Of a DNA stretch of 48,886 bases, positions 1-8,021 are shown piece by piece. Location: assembly GCF_945269915.1 (NCBI RefSeq), contig NZ_CALYOY010000015.1:1-48886 (forward strand), read 5' to 3'. The notes beneath the pieces were generated by a model. That model did not search any database and was not told the origin of the DNA. It saw only the letters and a list, made by a program, of their open reading frames with translations. Both the position numbers and the translations under genes were made by a program. The number at the start of each line of letters is the position of its first letter. Within the stretch, counting starts at the first letter, position 1. This DNA is from an uncultured Bifidobacterium sp. GTDB taxonomy: Bacteria; Actinomycetota; Actinomycetes; Actinomycetales; Bifidobacteriaceae.

Positions 1-39
1 GCGGACAACCTCATCGGACAACCACATGGGCTCAAACAT
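1..39 (-). CDS. 5' end of a divergent gene, cut by the window edge
   Basis: On the minus strand an ATG at 37-39 opens a frame that stays open to the window edge and gives 13 residues beginning MFEPMWLSDEVVR. A purine-rich stretch (AAAGAAAAGAGC) lies just upstream and could serve as a weak ribosome binding site. The gene is divergent from the LacI regulator at 272, an arrangement common for a regulator and its target. Too little is visible to assign a family; a sugar-catabolic enzyme would fit the context, but that is only inference. Confidence 0.45.
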   Translation of the reverse strand, partial: MFEPMWLSDEVVR

Positions 40-75
40 GCTCTTTTCTTTCTTTTGAAGACAAGACCATAGTAG

Positions 76-114
76 TTACGTAATTTTCGCTTTTCTTAGC
101 GTAATTTTTACACT
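76..114. promoter_or_regulatory. Possible paired operator sites in the divergent promoter region
   Basis: Two related sites, TTACGTAATTTT (76-87) and TTAGCGTAATTTT (96-108), repeat 21 bp apart, about two helical turns. The first contains the perfect palindrome TTACGTAA with the central CG typical of LacI-family operators. A weak -10-like TACACT follows at 109-114. This suggests autoregulation and control of the divergent gene by the neighbouring LacI protein. It is a pattern-based inference only. Confidence 0.4.
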
Positions 115-271
115 AGACAAATACTCAATATTGACTCATGTCCGGACGGGCAAAACCAAAAACTTGAAGACCAATAGCGCTTGTTTGGTCATAAATCAGC
201 AGTATCCTGTTGCATACTCAGAAAGTTTCGATAGACTCATTCCGGTACAATTCGGGAAAGGTGACCCAATC

Positions 272-1285
272 ATGAGGAAAGATGTGAAACTCGCTGACAT
301 CGCCAAAGAGGCAGGGGTTTCAATCGCGACCGTTTCGAAAGTCATCAACGGCAGACCCGATGTGGCCAAAGCTACCCGAAGCCGTGTTGAAAAGCTGCTT
401 GATTCGGCCGGATACCAGAAGTCTCTGATCAACACATCCAAGAGGAACTCCATCGAGGTCATCCTCGAACGCATCGATAGCGTCTGGTCCCTGGAAATCC
501 TGCAGGGGGTGAGCGAGATGGCCCAGGAAAACGGCCTGAGCGTCACTCTTACCATGACGGGTTCCGACAATGAGGACAGGAATCAGTCCTGGATCTACGG
601 AACCCTGGAGCGACGTCCCATCGGGGTCATCTTCGTCCTCCTCGAAGGCAAGGAGAAAGAGAAACACCTGCTCACATCCCGCAACATCCCCTTCGTGACC
701 GTAGACTCCCGCGGCGAGGCCGCCGGCGATTCGGTGACCTTGAGAGCCGACAACTGGACCGGCGGGCTCCTCGGGACCAGACATCTGATCTCCCTGGGCC
801 ACACCCACATTGGGATCATCACAGGCCCCAAGAACATGACCTGTTCCCGTGCACGCTACGATGGCCACTGCTCAGCCATGTCCGAGGCCGGGATTCCAGT
901 GGATCCGGCTCTGAAACGGTCCGGCAAGTTCACCGAAGACGACGGCCGCACCCAGGCGCTGTCCTTATTGACCACGGACCACCGCCCCACGGCAATCTTT
1001 GCCGGAGACGACCTTCAGGCCATGGGGGTCTATGAAGCGGCCAGACAGCTGGGCATCAGCATTCCCGGCGACCTGTCAGTGGTCGGGTTCGACAACATCC
1101 GAACCTCCGAATATCTCGGCCCCGCCCTGACAACCGTCGAACAGCCAATCTCAGAAATGGCCCGTCACGCCGTCGAGCTCATCCTGCAGATGAGGGATGG
1201 CCGGAAAGTGCAAAAAGAAACAGTCTTCCCCACCAGGCTCATCGTCCGGAACAGCACTGAACTCCTGCACCAGACCAGGGGGTGA
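272..1285 (+). CDS. LacI-family transcriptional regulator
   Basis: This is a 337-residue LacI/GalR-type repressor. The N-terminus carries the helix-turn-helix and hinge (VKLADIAKEAGVSIATVSKV, about residues 5-24). A periplasmic-binding-protein-like sugar-sensing domain follows, with the usual late motif GDLSVVGFDN near residue 275. An upstream in-frame extension from 131 has only a TTG and no Shine-Dalgarno, whereas the ATG at 272 follows GGGAAAGG and starts right at the HTH, so it is preferred. It converges on the ABC operon at 1345-5436 and is divergent from the partial gene at 1-39. The likely role is sugar-responsive repression of one or both; the effector cannot be read from sequence. 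Confidence 0.9.
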   Translation: MRKDVKLADIAKEAGVSIATVSKVINGRPDVAKATRSRVEKLLDSAGYQKSLINTSKRNSIEVILERIDSVWSLEILQGVSEMAQENGLSVTLTMTGSDNEDRNQSWIYGTLERRPIGVIFVLLEGKEKEKHLLTSRNIPFVTVDSRGEAAGDSVTLRADNWTGGLLGTRHLISLGHTHIGIITGPKNMTCSRARYDGHCSAMSEAGIPVDPALKRSGKFTEDDGRTQALSLLTTDHRPTAIFAGDDLQAMGVYEAARQLGISIPGDLSVVGFDNIRTSEYLGPALTTVEQPISEMARHAVELILQMRDGRKVQKETVFPTRLIVRNSTELLHQTRG

Positions 1286-1293
1286 AGCAACGA

Positions 1294-1308
1294 ATCGGCA
1301 TGGCCGAT
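1294..1308. terminator. Weak hairpin between convergent genes
   Basis: ATCGGC-ATG-GCCGAT forms a perfect 6-bp stem in the 59-bp gap between the convergent LacI gene and the binding-protein gene. There is no clear T-tract on either strand, so termination is only suggested. Confidence 0.3.
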
Positions 1309-1344
1309 AGCTGCGGCTTCACCTCCTGAACTTCGAAGGAATCA

Positions 1345-2700
1345 TCAGGATGCCGTATCCACCGAGTTCTGAATCTCGCTCACCAACTCTTCAGCAGCCT
1401 TGTCGGGCTTGGACTTGTCGAAGACGACATCCTGGAGCTTACGCAGGAAGGCATTCGTGAATCCGCTGGCGCCATTCGGCGTCGGGTCGGGATTATCGCC
1501 GGAAATCCTACTCATCTGATCCACGAAGTCAAAGAGCTGCTTGTCAAGCGGATTGGCGGTTGCAGCCAGCTCCTTACGGACCTTCTTATTGGTCGGGATG
1601 CCGCGATCGGTCCCGAACTCCTTGCCGGTCTGGTCATCGTTGATCAGGAAATCAATAAGCTTGGCGGACTCGGCAGGGTGCTTGGACTTGGCCGAAATGG
1701 ACCAGTACATACCCGGCTTCATGTAGTAGTACTTCTTGCTGGCCGACCTGTCGGCAGGCATGGGAACAATCTTGAAGTTCTCGGTGCCCAGGGCCTTGGC
1801 ATACTGTGCCAGCTGTGAGGAAAGGCCACCGGATCCGAAGGACAGGGCCTGCTTGCCCTTGGCCATATCGGTATCCTGCAGGGTGCCGTTGACCGCGGAG
1901 AACTGCTCGCTCCACTTGTCCGGGCTCCCGGCGATCGGGTTCTTGCCATGTGTCCAGTCATAGGCCTTCTGCATGTAGTCGGCCATCAGCTTCTTGTCGA
2001 TGCTGACCTTGTTGCCGGTGAACATCGACCGTTTGCCGTGCTGACGCTGCCAGAGCTGGAAGTCATACCCGCCGAAGGTGGGCTGGGTACCCACATACTC
2101 CCCGTTGGACTTATCGACCACCTGCTGGCAGACGTCCTCATACTGCTTCCAGGTCCAGGCCGAGGTATCGGGAAGCGTGATGCCCAGCTTCTCGAGAATA
2201 TCCATGTTGACGATGACACCATCCAAGGTCACGCTCGTCTCGGCGGCATACTGCTTTCCTTCAATCTGGCCTGCCTTCTTGTTGTCCACGGACATGTTCC
2301 CAAAATCGAGGAACTTCGACACCTTGGACAGGTCGTAGAGCGAACCCTGCGAGGCATACGAGGAGAAGTAGCTTTCATCCATCTGCATCACATCGGGGGC
2401 ATTGTCGCCAGCCACCGAGGTCGCCAACTTGTCCCAGTATCCGCCCCAATCCGAGTACTGCATATCAACATGAATGTTGGGATTAGCAGCCTCAAACCGC
2501 TTTACCGCGGACTCGGTCAGTTTGACCCGGGCATCTGAACCCCACCAATTCAGGGTGATGGACACCTTTTCTCCCTTGGGGGCCAGAGCCGGCGCATCAC
2601 TGCCGCTGCCCTCGGTGGCCGAGCCGCCGCAACCCGACAGGGCCATGGCCATGGCCGATGTGGCGGCAATGGCCGCAATCACTTTATTCTTGGATTTCAT
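1345..2700 (-). CDS. Carbohydrate ABC transporter substrate-binding lipoprotein
   Basis: This 451-residue extracellular solute-binding protein belongs to the group that binds oligosaccharides for CUT1-type importers. The signal peptide ends in a lipobox (ALSGC, lipidated Cys24) followed by a Gly/Ser-rich linker. The chosen ATG has a perfect ribosome binding site, AAGGAGG, 7 nt upstream; a longer frame to 2811 is spurious. It is the last gene of a minus-strand operon with permeases at 5436-4504 and 4511-3600 and a DUF624 gene at 3542-2853. The 152-bp gap before it holds a hairpin that may allow differential expression. The substrate is unknown. No ATPase is encoded here, so a shared MsmK-type ATPase encoded elsewhere is presumed. 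Confidence 0.92.
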   Translation of the reverse strand: MKSKNKVIAAIAATSAMAMALSGCGGSATEGSGSDAPALAPKGEKVSITLNWWGSDARVKLTESAVKRFEAANPNIHVDMQYSDWGGYWDKLATSVAGDNAPDVMQMDESYFSSYASQGSLYDLSKVSKFLDFGNMSVDNKKAGQIEGKQYAAETSVTLDGVIVNMDILEKLGITLPDTSAWTWKQYEDVCQQVVDKSNGEYVGTQPTFGGYDFQLWQRQHGKRSMFTGNKVSIDKKLMADYMQKAYDWTHGKNPIAGSPDKWSEQFSAVNGTLQDTDMAKGKQALSFGSGGLSSQLAQYAKALGTENFKIVPMPADRSASKKYYYMKPGMYWSISAKSKHPAESAKLIDFLINDDQTGKEFGTDRGIPTNKKVRKELAATANPLDKQLFDFVDQMSRISGDNPDPTPNGASGFTNAFLRKLQDVVFDKSKPDKAAEELVSEIQNSVDTAS

Positions 2701-2724
2701 TATTGTTCCTCCTTGAAAGACGAG

Positions 2725-2739
2725 CGGGGACATGCCCCG
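2725..2739. other. Intercistronic hairpin before the binding-protein gene
   Basis: CGGGG-ACATG-CCCCG forms a 5-bp GC stem about 25 nt upstream of the start codon. Hairpins here are often mRNA stabilisers that raise binding-protein levels above those of the permeases. No T-tract follows, so it is unlikely to be a full terminator. Confidence 0.35.
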
Positions 2740-2852
2740 ACCCCACGGAATTACTTTCACAGCGCTACTACCGAACGATGCCGTCACCCGGATCCGAACC
2801 CGTAAACTCACGGTTCAAACGACATCGCACATCACGACTTCCCATCCCCCTC

Positions 2853-3542
2853 TCACGCAGATTGTCGATCGACGACCACGTACCGCCTGATGCCATCCTT
2901 GGCATTCCAAGTGGCAATCAGGGCCAAGACGGCCCAACCGAACAAGGGCAGAACGAAAACCGAATAAGGCATGAGGAGCACCACAGCACCCACAAGAAGC
3001 AGACCAACCATGAGCACCGACAGGTTCCGGGGGAGCCTGACCACGGCCAGAAGCAGGGAATCACGAATCAGATCCCGGTACTTGAAGTCGGTAGCCCAGA
3101 TGAGCGGAAAAGTGTATGCGGCGGCCATGCAGAGCAGGGCCAGGACCAGGACAACCGCGGCCATGACCACAGTACCGACGGCCCCCCCGGCATGGGCATA
3201 GAAAACAATGCCGATGACGGAGACCGCCTGAAAACCCAGGAGGGTCCATCCACCACCCAGGACACGTTTCCAGTCAGCCATCATGGCATTCGGAAAATCG
3301 TGGATGGGACTGCACATCCGGCGTTCCAGAAGTAAGCCGCAAATCCGGCACAGCGCCGACCAGGCCATGGGTATGGTGACCACGGGCAGACAGGCCAGGC
3401 TGAAAAGCACACTCACCTGGATAAGTTGCCAGGGCCTGGTCACCAGCACGTGTCCCAACTGCCTGATCCCGGTTAAAGGCTGGACATCAGACTGTTCGAC
3501 ATACCCGTGTCGCTGACCATCGTGATACCGCAACAAGGCCAT
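2853..3542 (-). CDS. YesL-like (DUF624) membrane protein
   Basis: This 229-residue integral membrane protein has about five hydrophobic segments (near residues 38-62, 98-115, 120-145, 170-190 and 192-215). It resembles the DUF624/YesL family, which is commonly encoded inside carbohydrate ABC operons. The start at 3542 follows a near-perfect AAGGAGG. It sits between the permease and binding-protein genes of the operon. The family's molecular role is not established; an accessory role in sugar uptake or its regulation is inferred from conserved context. Confidence 0.8.
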   Translation of the reverse strand: MALLRYHDGQRHGYVEQSDVQPLTGIRQLGHVLVTRPWQLIQVSVLFSLACLPVVTIPMAWSALCRICGLLLERRMCSPIHDFPNAMMADWKRVLGGGWTLLGFQAVSVIGIVFYAHAGGAVGTVVMAAVVLVLALLCMAAAYTFPLIWATDFKYRDLIRDSLLLAVVRLPRNLSVLMVGLLLVGAVVLLMPYSVFVLPLFGWAVLALIATWNAKDGIRRYVVVDRQSA

Positions 3543-3599
3543 GTTTACCTCCTTGACTCACCGGATGCTGTCCTGTAGCCCCCATGCCAGCGAGACGGA

Positions 3600-4511
3600 T
3601 CACTTTCCGCCAGTCGTAGCGATGCCCTCCACCAGATATCTTTGGCCGAAGCAGAAGACCAGGAAGAGCGGAATGATCGATAGGACACTCATGGCGAACA
3701 TGGGGCCGTATGACGATTGCGACTGGGCATCGATGAAGGTGCGCAGAGCGATAGGCACCGTGTAATACTGTGGCTTGGTCAGGTAGATCAGCTGACTGAA
3801 AAAATCATTCCAGGTCCACATGAAGGTGAAAACGGCGGTGGTACCGATGGCCGGCTTCATCAGCGGCAGCAGCACCTGAAAGAAGATTCGCAGGTGTCCG
3901 GCACCATCGATCTTCGCGGCCTCATCCAGATCACGGGGTATGCCCCGAATGAACTGGTAGAAGAGGAAGACGAAGAACCCGTCCATGGCCAGGAACTTGG
4001 GCAGGACCAAGGGAACAATCGTGTTGATCATGCCCAGGGAATTCCAGATGATGTACTGGGGGATGACGATGACATGGATGGGGACCATCAGCATGAGCAG
4101 CATGAAGCCGAACATCAAGTTCCTGAAGCTGAAATTCAGGCGAGCAAAAGCGTAGGCCGTCAGAGAGCATGTCAGGATATTGCCAATGATGGCGAGGATT
4201 ACGATGACGAAGGAATTGATGAAGTACCGGCTGAAGGGGTAGCTCAAGGCATGCCAGCCCTTGGCATAGTTCGACCAGACGGGTTGGGTCACCAGGAGTC
4301 CCATGTTCTTGAAGATGTCGTTCTGACCACGGAGGCTGGAGGCGATCATCCACAGGATCGGATAGAGCATGATGACTGCGAAGACCAGGAGAAGGACCTG
4401 CTTGGCCACCTGCCAGGCAATCTGCTTGAATCCTGTCCCGCTTTTCTTGCCGTGAGCAGTGGCGGCGGCTTGCAACACATCGGTTTTCATAATGTTCTGT
4501 GAGTCAGTCAT
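3600..4511 (-). CDS. Carbohydrate ABC transporter permease, MalG type
   Basis: This 303-residue inner-membrane subunit of a CUT1 sugar importer has about six transmembrane helices. Near residue 205 is the EAA loop that docks the ATPase (DEAAKIDGAGHLRIFFQVLLP). A cytoplasmic tail of about 30 residues precedes the first helix. Its start overlaps the 3' end of the upstream permease gene by 8 bp, showing translational coupling. It would pair with the MalF-type subunit to form the pore. Confidence 0.93.
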   Translation of the reverse strand: MTDSQNIMKTDVLQAAATAHGKKSGTGFKQIAWQVAKQVLLLVFAVIMLYPILWMIASSLRGQNDIFKNMGLLVTQPVWSNYAKGWHALSYPFSRYFINSFVIVILAIIGNILTCSLTAYAFARLNFSFRNLMFGFMLLMLMVPIHVIVIPQYIIWNSLGMINTIVPLVLPKFLAMDGFFVFLFYQFIRGIPRDLDEAAKIDGAGHLRIFFQVLLPLMKPAIGTTAVFTFMWTWNDFFSQLIYLTKPQYYTVPIALRTFIDAQSQSSYGPMFAMSVLSIIPLFLVFCFGQRYLVEGIATTGGK

Positions 4512-5436
4512 CGTAATACACCCAATACTTGGACAGTGCGAAATTGATCAGGGTAAACACGGCCACAATGAGCACCAGAATCCAGGCCATGGCGGACGCA
4601 TACCCCATCTTCAGCTGACCGAAACCCTGCTGATAGAGATACAGCGTGTAGAAGAGCGTGGAGTCGGACGGGCCTCCGGTGCCGCCCGAGACAACGAAGG
4701 CCTGGGTGAAGGTCTGGAAGCTGTTGATGATGCTCATGACCAGGTTGAAGAAGATGATGGGAGAAAGCATGGGGATCGTGATGGACCTGAATTGCCTCCA
4801 CTTTCCGGCACCATCCACGCTGGCTGCCTCATAAAGCTCCCGGGGAATCTGCCGGAGACCAGCCAGGAAGATCACCATGGCCGAACCAAACTGCCAGACA
4901 TGCAGGGCCACCAGGGTCCAATTGGCTGTGGCTGGATTGCCTATCCAGGACTGACTCAGGTGGAGACCAAACATGTTCAGGAAGTTGTTGAAGAGACCAT
5001 CGGAGCCGAAGACCATCTTCCACAAGACCGCAATGGCGACGGAACCGCCCAGCATGGAGGGCAGGTAGAAGGCTGACCGATAAAAGGCCAGACCTCGCAT
5101 TCCCCGGTCGAGTATCACCGCCAGGGCAAGTGCAGCCAACAGCTGCAGAGGCACCGACGCTATGACGTAGGTGAAGGTAACCCGCAGCGAATGCCGGAAC
5201 CTTACATCCTTGAAGAGGGCGGCGAAGTTCTGTAACCCCACAAACCTCGGGCTGGTCAGCATGTTGTACTTGGTGAACGAGAGAACAACCGAGGCGACCA
5301 TCGGAATCAGCGACAAAAATACCGCCCCCAGGGCCCAGGGGGCCATGAACCCACATGCCGCCTTGTTATCGGGATGTTTCTGCTTCGCTTTCCCCCGGTT
5401 CTTCACCAGAGAAGCGAATTCAACGGCGTAACTCAC
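4504..5436 (-). CDS. Carbohydrate ABC transporter permease, MalF type
   Basis: This 310-residue partner permease is the first gene of the operon. It has six predicted helices and an EAA loop (YEAASVDGAGKWRQFRSITI) near residues 212-231. The start is a GTG at 5436 preceded by AAAGGGGA about 10 nt upstream; an ATG a few bases upstream is in another frame and soon stops. Transcription likely begins in the AT-rich region 5590-5690, where repeated AAACTT/AAGTTT elements suggest repressor control. Confidence 0.92.
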   Translation of the reverse strand: MSYAVEFASLVKNRGKAKQKHPDNKAACGFMAPWALGAVFLSLIPMVASVVLSFTKYNMLTSPRFVGLQNFAALFKDVRFRHSLRVTFTYVIASVPLQLLAALALAVILDRGMRGLAFYRSAFYLPSMLGGSVAIAVLWKMVFGSDGLFNNFLNMFGLHLSQSWIGNPATANWTLVALHVWQFGSAMVIFLAGLRQIPRELYEAASVDGAGKWRQFRSITIPMLSPIIFFNLVMSIINSFQTFTQAFVVSGGTGGPSDSTLFYTLYLYQQGFGQLKMGYASAMAWILVLIVAVFTLINFALSKYWVYYDD

Positions 5437-5989
5437 AGGTGCTCATCCCCTTTCAACGAGCGCTGGGACAGTCGAATGCTGCCTGGTTTACTTCCAGAAG
5501 ACTGCAGTCTGTCTTCATTTCTGCCTACCTTTCCGGGAACGGTGGGAACCGAACAATGACCAACCCTGGCCACGCGACGTCTCCGTCAGATTCCTCTTCG
5601 TCTCTACAATCAGCGATATCGTATCATTGTTTACGAGAAATACCAAAACTTTTCAAGTTTTATATCGAAACTTTATATATGTACTGAATAAGGCTGAGAC
5701 CTGAGCGAAAAGTCATTCTCCTGCTTTTACCTACTACTGACTGACAGATCCGACCAGCGACAGCAAGAACCCGGACAGACACTTGCTTCCACTTCTTTAC
5801 TTTGTGCTTGTCGCCTCTACCCAAAGTACAACCTTCTCTATCAGCATCCGAGTCTCTTTGGGTATATCAGCATAATCGTCATCATCTTTTTCGATTTAAG
5901 AATCGACAGTTTCGTCACTAACTATTCCAGCTATTTTCAACCCCGTTCCCAACGGCAACGCGTAACCAACCAGGACAGCGCACCGCGAA
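5437..5989. promoter_or_regulatory. AT-rich control region of the ABC operon with repeated operator-like elements
   Basis: No gene is visible in this 553-bp gap. It contains a palindrome AAAACTT-TTC-AAGTTTT (5645-5661) that overlaps a second arrangement, AAGTTT-N7-AAACTT (5655-5673). The 12-mer TATCGAAACTTT (5663-5674) occurs in reverse complement (AAAGTTTCGATA) at 222-233, just before the LacI gene. On the minus strand a weak promoter TTGGTA-N17-TACGAT can be placed shortly downstream. Another palindrome, TCGATT-TAAG-AATCGA, lies at 5891-5906. The rest shows no recognisable feature. Confidence 0.45.
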
Positions 5990-7891
5990 TCAGGCGGCGT
6001 GCACCGCCTGGTCAAGCGGAATCTCGAAGGGCGAAACCAGGAGACCCTCCACATTGGCAAGGGGGACACGAGGCGAGTGAGCCCAGGCATACCTTACGAA
6101 GACAGGGTCTCCCAGAACCCGATCCGAGTCCACGGGGATAAGGACCGTGTCGGGGGAAGCGATGGCCCCTTGCACGGTCTGTGGGCCGTGACCGGACCCG
6201 GCATCGACCAGGTCGAAGGTCAGGGGCCCCTGAGCCACCAGACCTGAGCCGGCCCCGGTGAAGTGGAGGATGATTCCCTCCTCCCTACGTTCGGCATGGC
6301 TGATATCGGGACCCATCGCCTGGTGGTCGGCCCCGTAGACCATGGCCTGGGCGGCGTAGGCCAGACGTTCCCCCACGTGCTTTTTGTCCAGGGGGTGCAG
6401 GTCGTTGTCTTCCCCGAGGTCACAGGCAACCACCATGGCGGTCTGGTCCAGGACCAGGGCCTTGCGCTGCTCATCACGCAGACGTGGCCATTGCTGGCCC
6501 TCGATACACAGGTTGGGCAACTGGACATAGATGAACGGAAGGTCAGGCCTGCCGAACAGGGTCCGCCAATCCTGAATGAGACCCATGAATTTCCGGGCAT
6601 ATCCTACGGCGGTACGCGAGGCATTGGACTCACCCTGGTACCAGAGGACTCCACATATCGGCATCCCGCCCAAGGGCGCCACCATGGCGTTGAAACAGGA
6701 GGATGGAAGCCGGGACGGGAAGTGCCTGACCGGAGCCGGTGGCGCACAGACACCCCTCCGGTAGGACCAGAGCCCCTTGGTATCCAGATCCACTTCGGCA
6801 CGATCCATGTCGGTGATGGCCAGGGAGCGGTGCTTGCCCGGGGTCCACCCGCCACCTAGGTCAGTATCGATATGCAGACGCACGGTTATCTGCACCTGGG
6901 CACCCAGGCGGTCAATCGGATAGGACCGGGGCGGGTAGCGGTATCCGGTCGATCCGACCAGGCGTCCGTCCACATAGCATTCGTCCGCATCGACCAGGGT
7001 GCCCAGGTTCAGCCTGGCCGGATGCCCCTGATAGGGAGCCGGAATATCGACCCGGCACCGCATCCAGACGACCCCCGGGTCGGCCAGGGCATCATGCACC
7101 CGCCAGGCCCGGTCGAGGTCCAGACCATCCCAGCCGGAATCGTCGTAGTCCGGGGCAAACCAATCGCCGGCCAGGCCACGATCGGCCCGGTCAACGTCCC
7201 TCCGGTACGCCTCGTCGGCTTCATCCTCGGACCGCCGAAAAGCGGCAATGTCCTCCGGGGCGGGGCGATCCGCCGCCCCTGCCCCGAGATACCCGAGACC
7301 TTCCAGGCGCGGACCGCTCATCCAGGTCTCTATGGGAGTGCCGCCGATGGCCACCTGGATCAACCCCAGGGGCACATCCTGATCCCGCCTGATCGCCCGT
7401 GCGAAAAAGAACCCGACACCGGACACATCGGTCAGGCCATCCCTGCCCACAACCTCCCAGAACCCTCCTTGCACATCATCAAGAGGCCCCCTGAAGGAGA
7501 CCGATTCCGGAACGCGGAAGAAACGTATCCGGTCATCGTCGACATGGTCGACCTCATCCTGGTAGCGGTCCTTCAACCGCCCCATCCCGAGTTGCATATT
7601 CGACTGACCGGCCAATATCCATACATCGCCGAAAAGGACATCTTCAACCAGGATCTCCTCACCCTCGGCCCCGGACCGATCGGTGGAGGTGGCACGAAGG
7701 ACATAGGGGCCACCGGCTGCGTGAGCAGGCAGGTCGAGCCGCCAATGGCCGGAGGCATCCACCTCGGCGGTTCCGGAGGCATGATCCAGGGTCACCCGAA
7801 CCAGGGAACCGGGGTCGCCATGCCCCCAGACCCGACCGGGCGCATCTCGCTGCAACACCATTCCCGCACTGAACACAGGCGACAAACGCAT
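5990..7891 (-). CDS. Sialate O-acetylesterase-like SGNH hydrolase
   Basis: This 633-residue predicted carbohydrate esterase resembles sialate 9-O-acetylesterases, which remove acetyl groups from sialic acids or related glycans. The nucleophile block is GQSNM (Ser97). A second block, WYQGESN, lies near residues 417-423, and the Asp/His block is DLHP (D497, H499). A beta-sandwich-like insert (about 235-375) separates the blocks, as in this family. No signal peptide is evident, suggesting action on imported sugars. ATG 7891 is chosen for its GAGGTGG Shine-Dalgarno; an upstream TTG and ATG lack one. It lies 130 bp downstream of the SNF2 gene on the same strand. Xylan or other acetyl-ester substrates remain possible. 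Confidence 0.85.
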   Translation of the reverse strand: MRLSPVFSAGMVLQRDAPGRVWGHGDPGSLVRVTLDHASGTAEVDASGHWRLDLPAHAAGGPYVLRATSTDRSGAEGEEILVEDVLFGDVWILAGQSNMQLGMGRLKDRYQDEVDHVDDDRIRFFRVPESVSFRGPLDDVQGGFWEVVGRDGLTDVSGVGFFFARAIRRDQDVPLGLIQVAIGGTPIETWMSGPRLEGLGYLGAGAADRPAPEDIAAFRRSEDEADEAYRRDVDRADRGLAGDWFAPDYDDSGWDGLDLDRAWRVHDALADPGVVWMRCRVDIPAPYQGHPARLNLGTLVDADECYVDGRLVGSTGYRYPPRSYPIDRLGAQVQITVRLHIDTDLGGGWTPGKHRSLAITDMDRAEVDLDTKGLWSYRRGVCAPPAPVRHFPSRLPSSCFNAMVAPLGGMPICGVLWYQGESNASRTAVGYARKFMGLIQDWRTLFGRPDLPFIYVQLPNLCIEGQQWPRLRDEQRKALVLDQTAMVVACDLGEDNDLHPLDKKHVGERLAYAAQAMVYGADHQAMGPDISHAERREEGIILHFTGAGSGLVAQGPLTFDLVDAGSGHGPQTVQGAIASPDTVLIPVDSDRVLGDPVFVRYAWAHSPRVPLANVEGLLVSPFEIPLDQAVHAA

Positions 7892-8021
7892 AGGGAACCA
7901 CCTCATCGTCAGGAAGCGATCGTTCCTGCCCAAGCACCAGATTATGTGATGACCGTATCATCGACAAATCGGCCGGATGCAGGGAACCGTCCATCGGCCC
8001 AGCCGCCCGGGAAGGACCGGA

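Noticed and set aside
2790..2825. A TΨC-like string (GGTTCAAAC) hinting at a tRNA
   Set aside because: No acceptor stem, D-arm or anticodon arm can be folded around it.
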